The translations under genes were made by a program, and so were the position numbers. A stretch of 11,160 nucleotides of DNA from an uncultured Coriobacteriaceae bacterium (GTDB taxonomy: Bacteria; Actinomycetota; Coriobacteriia; Coriobacteriales; UMGS124): contig USJP01000022.1 of NCBI GenBank assembly GCA_900555105.1, positions 1 through 11,160 of the forward strand. The letters are read 5' to 3'. The notes beneath the pieces were generated by a model. It ran no database searches. It was not told the DNA's origin and was given only the letters and a program-made list of their open reading frames with translations. Positions 8,022 to 11,160 of the stretch are shown piece after piece; the first letter of the stretch is position 1, and each line of letters starts with the position of its first letter.

Positions 8022-8133
8022 GCCGCATTCTTGCGCGTTCGGTCTGAGCTGGGCGCACCGCCGCATTCTTGCACGTTCGTCCTGGGTCAGGCACATGCCG
8101 CATGCTGGGCCGTTCAGCCTGGCCGGGGTGAAC
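8022..8133. repeat. Three imperfect tandem repeats, 37-38 bp unit
   Basis: Units begin at 8022, 8060 and 8097, each with GCCGCAT. Units 1 and 2 share GCCGCATTCTTGC, one changed base, then CGTTCG. Unit 3 is more diverged (GCCGCATGCTGGGCCGTTC). The later half of each unit is looser (CTGAGCTGGGCGCA, CTGGGTCAGGCACA, CTGGCCGGGGTGAA). The period of 37-38 bp is not a multiple of three throughout and no start codon with a ribosome-binding site fits, so it does not look coding. It fills most of the 258-nt gap between the YgjP-like gene and tetR. It may be a degenerate intergenic repeat family; its spread cannot be judged from one window. Confidence 0.7.
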
Positions 8134-8195
8134 ATGCGCTTCTTTCTGTCGTTTGCCACCCATCTTCGAATTGCCTTTTCCGCCGCGGGCCAAAA

Positions 8196-8230
8196 CCTGC
8201 GATAATTGCGGCGTCGGCCGCAAACGCAGG
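8196..8230 (+). promoter_or_regulatory. tetR promoter with overlapping inverted repeats
   Basis: An extended -10 element, TGC-GATAAT (8198-8206), lies 32 nt before the tetR ATG, with only a weak -35. It is covered by nested inverted repeats: CCTGCG (8196-8201) with CGCAGG (8225-8230), and TTGCGGC (8206-8212) with GCCGCAA (8217-8223). The repeats span the -10 and the likely start site, a classic autoregulatory operator position. They also run into the ribosome-binding site GGGGAG, so an RNA stem is a second reading. Confidence 0.5.
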
Positions 8231-8238
8231 GGAGACGT

Positions 8239-8799
8239 ATGACAAGCCAGCTCACAAAAAGGGCTCTCGAGGAGTCATTTAAGCGGCAACTGTCCACAAA
8301 GCCGTTCTCCAAGATCACCATTGCCGACATTGCCCAAGACTGCGGTATCAGCCGCATGACGTTTTACTACCATTTCAAAGATATCTACGACCTCATGGAA
8401 TGGTCACTCGAGGAAGACGCTAAGCGCGCCATCGACGGGTGCAAGACCGTCTCCACCTGGCAGGAAGGCTACCTGGGCGTGCTCAACGAGCTGGCGCAAA
8501 ACAGGCAGTTCATCAACGCGATTTACCGCGAGGTGAGCCATGAGCGCGTGGAGCGTTTTCTCATGCCTGCCACGCGCGAGCTCATATCCGGCGTGGTGAA
8601 CGACGACCCCTTGTGCGGCCGGGTTCCCGAGCGCGAGCGCACGTTCATCGCCGACTTTTATGCCCATGCCCTGGCGGGGGTTACGCTCGAGTGGATCGGC
8701 AACGGCATGACCGAAAAGCCCGAGCACCTGCAGCGTCGCGTCGGCATCATCATGGAGGGTGCCGTCTCCACCGCGCTTTCGCGTTTTACGAGCCTCTAA
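8239..8799 (+). CDS. TetR/AcrR-family transcriptional regulator
   Basis: 186-residue DNA-binding repressor. The N-terminal TetR domain reads KRALEESFKRQL (7-18), KPFSKITIADIAQDCGISRMTFYYHFKDIYDL: helix-turn-helix at about 27-46, with FYYHF as the recognition-helix end. The rest is helical and matches the style of the DhaS-like TetR group with a C-terminal TetR_C_8-type ligand domain; that subgroup call is from memory. The ATG at 8239 is preferred over a start 33 nt upstream because GGGGAG precedes it, the promoter-like -10 lies before it and TetR proteins commonly begin so close to the HTH. It sits directly upstream of oleate hydratase on the same strand, 204 nt apart, with a palindrome between, so it probably represses that gene in response to fatty acid. 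Confidence 0.9.
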   Translation: MTSQLTKRALEESFKRQLSTKPFSKITIADIAQDCGISRMTFYYHFKDIYDLMEWSLEEDAKRAIDGCKTVSTWQEGYLGVLNELAQNRQFINAIYREVSHERVERFLMPATRELISGVVNDDPLCGRVPERERTFIADFYAHALAGVTLEWIGNGMTEKPEHLQRRVGIIMEGAVSTALSRFTSL

Positions 8800-8835
8800 G
8801 GTTTTTCGTACCGGTTTTTCTTACAATCGACCCCC

Positions 8836-8856
8836 TTTGATAAGTTTCTTATCAAA
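8836..8856. promoter_or_regulatory. Perfect 9-3-9 palindrome, probable TetR operator of ohyA
   Basis: TTTGATAAG, 3 nt, CTTATCAAA is an exact inverted repeat of 21 bp. An additional half site GATAAG occurs at 8868-8873. The size and symmetry suit a TetR dimer. No T-run follows the right arm, so it is not a terminator of tetR. Confidence 0.7.
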
Positions 8857-8864
8857 GCGAAAAT
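8837..8864 (+). promoter_or_regulatory. Candidate ohyA promoter overlapping the operator
   Basis: TTGATA (8837-8842, five of six to the -35 consensus) and GAAAAT (8859-8864, four of six to the -10) are separated by 16 nt. The palindrome would cover the -35 and most of the spacer, so bound repressor would block polymerase. The start site near 8871 leaves a 5' UTR of about 130 nt. The -10 match is modest, so the assignment is tentative. Confidence 0.4.
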
Positions 8865-8925
8865 CCTGATAAGGGTAGCGTTTCCGATGCCCGGGCACAC
8901 TGGGGGCAAGGGCAAAGAGCCCAGC

Positions 8926-8967
8926 GGGGGAGACGATTGAGGCCGGCGACATACGAGGCCTTCCCCC
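8926..8967 (+). other. Hairpin in the ohyA 5' leader
   Basis: GGGGGA (8926-8931) pairs with TCCCCC (8962-8967) and AGGCC (8940-8944) with GGCCT (8957-8961), with an 8-nt bulge on the left arm and a 12-nt loop. It ends 36 nt before the ohyA start codon. No U-run follows. It may stabilise or regulate the message; function is inference. Confidence 0.45.
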
Positions 8968-9003
8968 GAGCCATTGGTGTGCGACACGGAAATGGGGGAA
9001 CTC

Positions 9004-10875
9004 ATGTATTACTCCAGCGGAAACTACGAAGCTTTTGCACGCCCCAAGAAGCCCGAGGGCATCGACCACAAGAGCGCCTACATCATCGGAACCGGCCTAG
9101 CGGCTCTGAGCGCGGCCTGCTATCTGGTTCGCGACGCGCAGATGCCCGGCAGCCACATCCACATCCTCGAGAAGGACCCCGTTGCCGGCGGCGCATGCGA
9201 CGGCGCCAACATCCCCGGCGTTGGCTATGTGATGCGCGGCGGCCGCGAGATGGACAACCACTTCGAGGTCATGTGGGATCTCTTGCGCTCCATCCCCTCG
9301 ATCGAGGACCCCAGCGTCACGGTGCTCGACGAATACTACTGGCTCAACAAGGAAGACCCCAACTTCTCGCTGTGCCGAGCCACCGAGAAACGTGGCCAGA
9401 ACGCCCACACCAACGGCAAGTTCGGCCTGTCGGACAAGGCAGCGATGGAGATCATGCGGCTCTTCTTCACGCCTGACGAGGACCTCTACGACAAGCCCAT
9501 CACCGATTTCTTCGACGACGAGGTGCTGAACTCCAACTTCTGGATGTACTGGCGCACCATGTTCGCCTTCGAGAATTGGCATTCCGCCCTCGAGATGAAG
9601 CTGTACATCAAGCGCTACATCCACCACATCGCCGGCCTGCCCGACTTCTCTGCGCTGCGCTTCACGCGGTACAACCAGTACGAGTCCATGATTCTGCCCA
9701 TGGTGACATACCTTGAGAAGGCCGGCGTGCAGTTCCACTTCAACACGAAGGTGGAGGACATCCGCTTCGCTATCGGCGGCGGCATCGGTCCGGTGCGTGC
9801 GACCACCGGCACGGGGCAGGACACCATCCAGCGCATCCAGCAGGCGCACTTCAAGCGCAACCCTGACAGCACGAGGGCAAAAAAGGTCGCTACCAGCATC
9901 GTGACTAGCACGAACGGCGAGCGGGCGGTTATCGACCTCACTGAGGACGACCTCGTGTTCATCACCAACGGCGGCTGTGTCGAGAGCGCTACCATTGGCA
10001 CGCAAACACAGCCTGCGGCGTGGTGCCCGCAGACCGAGCCGGGCAACGGCTGGGACCTGTGGCGCCGCATCGCCAGCCAGGACCCGAGCTTTGGCCACCC
10101 CGACGTCTTCTGCTCCGACCCGCAGAAGACCAAGTGGATGAGCGCAACCGTCACCACGCTCGACAATGCTATCCCGCCCTACATCGAGAAGATCTGCAAG
10201 CGCGACCCGTTCAGCGGCCATACGGTGACAGGCGGCATCGTGACCTGCCGCGACTCCAGTTGGCTCATGAGCTGGACCATCAACCGTCAGCAGCAGTTCC
10301 GCGACCAGCCGAGCAACGAGCTGTGCGTGTGGGTGTATGGCCTCTTCCCCGACAACGAGGGCGACTACGTGAAGAAGCCCATGACGCAGTGCACGGGTGA
10401 GGAGATCTGCAAGGAATGGCTCTGGCATCTGGGCGTGCCTGAGACCCAGATCGAGGAGCTGGCGCACAGCCACGCGAACACTGTTCCCGTGATGATGCCC
10501 TACATCACCGCGTTCTTCATGCCGCGATCTCTGGGCGACCGTCCCGACGTGGTGCCCGACGGTGCCGTGAACTTCGCCTTCCTCGGCCAGTTCGCCGAGA
10601 CGCCGCGCGACACCATCTTCACCACCGAGTACTCCATGCGCACCGGCATGGAAGCGGTCTACACCCTGTGCGACGTGGACCGCGGCGTGCCCGAGGTGTG
10701 GGGCAGCACCTTCGACGTGCGCGACCTGCTGATGAGCAGCGTCAAGCTGCGCGACGGCAAGGCCATCACCGACATGTCGCTTCCCCTCAAGGACAGGGCT
10801 GCGCTCGACATATTGCTGAAGAAGCTCGGCCATACCGACATCGTGAAGCTCCTGCGCGAGTTTGATGCCATCTAG
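9004..10875 (+). CDS. ohyA: Oleate hydratase (FAD-dependent fatty acid double-bond hydratase)
   Basis: 623-residue flavoenzyme that adds water to the cis-9 double bond of oleic or linoleic acid, giving 10-hydroxy fatty acids; it acts at the inner face of the membrane and detoxifies unsaturated fatty acids. Seen: the characteristic start MYYSSGNYEAFARPKKPEG, FAD-binding GTGLAALSAA (29-38) with E56 at the end of the second strand, the GGREMDNHFE motif with catalytic E82, NWHSALEMKLY with Y201 (E82 and Y201 match the S. aureus OhyA numbering), INRQQQFRDQP, and the C-terminal TTEYSMRT. About 32 residues are inserted near 256-292. ATG at 9004 follows GGGGGA; an in-frame GTG 30 nt earlier is less likely because the family begins at MYYS. 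Probably controlled by the adjacent TetR. Confidence 0.96.
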   Translation: MYYSSGNYEAFARPKKPEGIDHKSAYIIGTGLAALSAACYLVRDAQMPGSHIHILEKDPVAGGACDGANIPGVGYVMRGGREMDNHFEVMWDLLRSIPSIEDPSVTVLDEYYWLNKEDPNFSLCRATEKRGQNAHTNGKFGLSDKAAMEIMRLFFTPDEDLYDKPITDFFDDEVLNSNFWMYWRTMFAFENWHSALEMKLYIKRYIHHIAGLPDFSALRFTRYNQYESMILPMVTYLEKAGVQFHFNTKVEDIRFAIGGGIGPVRATTGTGQDTIQRIQQAHFKRNPDSTRAKKVATSIVTSTNGERAVIDLTEDDLVFITNGGCVESATIGTQTQPAAWCPQTEPGNGWDLWRRIASQDPSFGHPDVFCSDPQKTKWMSATVTTLDNAIPPYIEKICKRDPFSGHTVTGGIVTCRDSSWLMSWTINRQQQFRDQPSNELCVWVYGLFPDNEGDYVKKPMTQCTGEEICKEWLWHLGVPETQIEELAHSHANTVPVMMPYITAFFMPRSLGDRPDVVPDGAVNFAFLGQFAETPRDTIFTTEYSMRTGMEAVYTLCDVDRGVPEVWGSTFDVRDLLMSSVKLRDGKAITDMSLPLKDRAALDILLKKLGHTDIVKLLREFDAI

Positions 10876-10934
10876 CTCGTCGAATGAAGCGCTGCGCAAT
10901 CGGCCGATGCGACGTGTGGCGATAGCCCGATAAG

Positions 10935-10980
10935 AAAATCCCCGCCTTCCGGATGTTGCATCCGAGGGGCGGGGATTTTT
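10935..10980. terminator. Strong bidirectional Rho-independent terminator
   Basis: AAAATCCCCGCC pairs with GGCGGGGATTTT, and the inner arm CGGATG-TTG-CATCCG continues the stem past two wobbles and one mismatch. ATTTTT follows on the plus strand and ATTTTCTT on the minus strand, so it can stop ohyA from the left and the dUTPase gene from the right. It starts 60 nt after the ohyA stop. The 205-nt gap between ohyA and the dUTPase gene holds nothing else I can support. Confidence 0.9.
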
Positions 10981-11080
10981 GTAACGATTTCTATCTTGCG
11001 CGTGCGGGCCGAGTGCTTCTTATAGCCAGGCTTCCGTACTGGACGTTTTTTCTGCGCCCACGTTCCCTCTGCGGCTGCCG

Positions 11081-11160
11081 CTACCTCAGGCCGGTCGAAC
11101 CGAAGCCGCCCTCGCCGCGCGCAGTGTCCGTCAGTGTCTCCGTCTCAAAGAACTGCGCCG
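11081..11160 (-). CDS. dut: dUTP diphosphatase (dUTPase), C-terminal fragment
   Basis: Only the last 25 or so codons lie in the window; the gene runs off the right edge. Translation on the minus strand gives AQFFETETLTDTARGEGGFG, then STGLR and stop. RGEGGFGSTG is motif V of trimeric dUTPases, the flexible C-terminal arm whose phenylalanine stacks on the uracil of dUTP bound at a neighbouring subunit. The enzyme hydrolyses dUTP to dUMP and diphosphate, keeping uracil out of DNA and feeding thymidylate synthesis. It is convergent with ohyA and shares the terminator at 10935-10980. There is no sign of a functional tie to its neighbours. Confidence 0.93.
   Translation of the reverse strand, partial: AQFFETETLTDTARGEGGFGSTGLR

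Noticed and set aside
8022..8133. CRISPR array
   Set aside because: Only three abutting, diverged units exist, without regular unique spacers and with no cas genes nearby.
8937..9476. TTG-started frame with a good GGGGGAG site overlapping the start of ohyA
   Set aside because: It runs out of frame through the conserved ohyA N-terminus, and its Arg/Pro/His-rich translation has no family features.
9097..10899. 600-codon minus-strand frame antisense to ohyA
   Set aside because: It is the complement of a well-recognised oleate hydratase in a high-GC3 genome; the translation has an antisense composition with many His and Val and no family motif.

Overview
This is a GC-rich (roughly 60% or more by eye), gene-dense window. 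Compact operons, strong GC3 bias, a Tat-type substrate-binding protein and the style of the TetR and oleate hydratase proteins suggest an anaerobic, gut-type actinobacterium of class Coriobacteriia (Olsenella/Collinsella/Atopobiaceae-like). That placement is inference from protein flavour, not from a marker gene.

Left half (minus strand, 1-5146): an oligopeptide/dipeptide-type ABC importer, read right to left as dppA (Tat-exported binding protein), dppB, dppC, dppD and dppF (cut by the window edge). Stop and start codons overlap as TAATG at dppB/dppC and dppD/dppF, and only 15 nt separate dppC and dppD. A 210-nt gap with two hairpins separates dppA from dppB, and the dppA leader carries a terminator-like hairpin facing the gene.

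Centre (plus strand, 5572-7980): diverging from dppA is a cluster of two tandem, about half-identical creatininase-family metallo-amidohydrolases, followed 15 nt later by a YgjP-like (DUF45) HExxH protein. The arrangement suggests an uptake-and-hydrolysis module: an amine-bearing peptide or amide is imported and then opened or deformylated by the two hydrolases. Both paralogs carry NGHGGN rather than the motif of classical creatinine amidohydrolase, so the substrate is open. This is the best candidate here for an undescribed pathway.

Right half (plus strand, 8022-10980): a three-unit imperfect direct repeat, a TetR-family regulator with an inverted repeat across its own promoter, a perfect 9-3-9 operator-like palindrome inside a plausible promoter, and a full-length oleate hydratase with both catalytic residues and an internal insertion of about 32 residues. 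This looks like a repressor-controlled unsaturated-fatty-acid detoxification unit. A strong bidirectional terminator closes it and also serves the convergent gene at the right edge, the 3' end of a dUTPase gene (minus strand).
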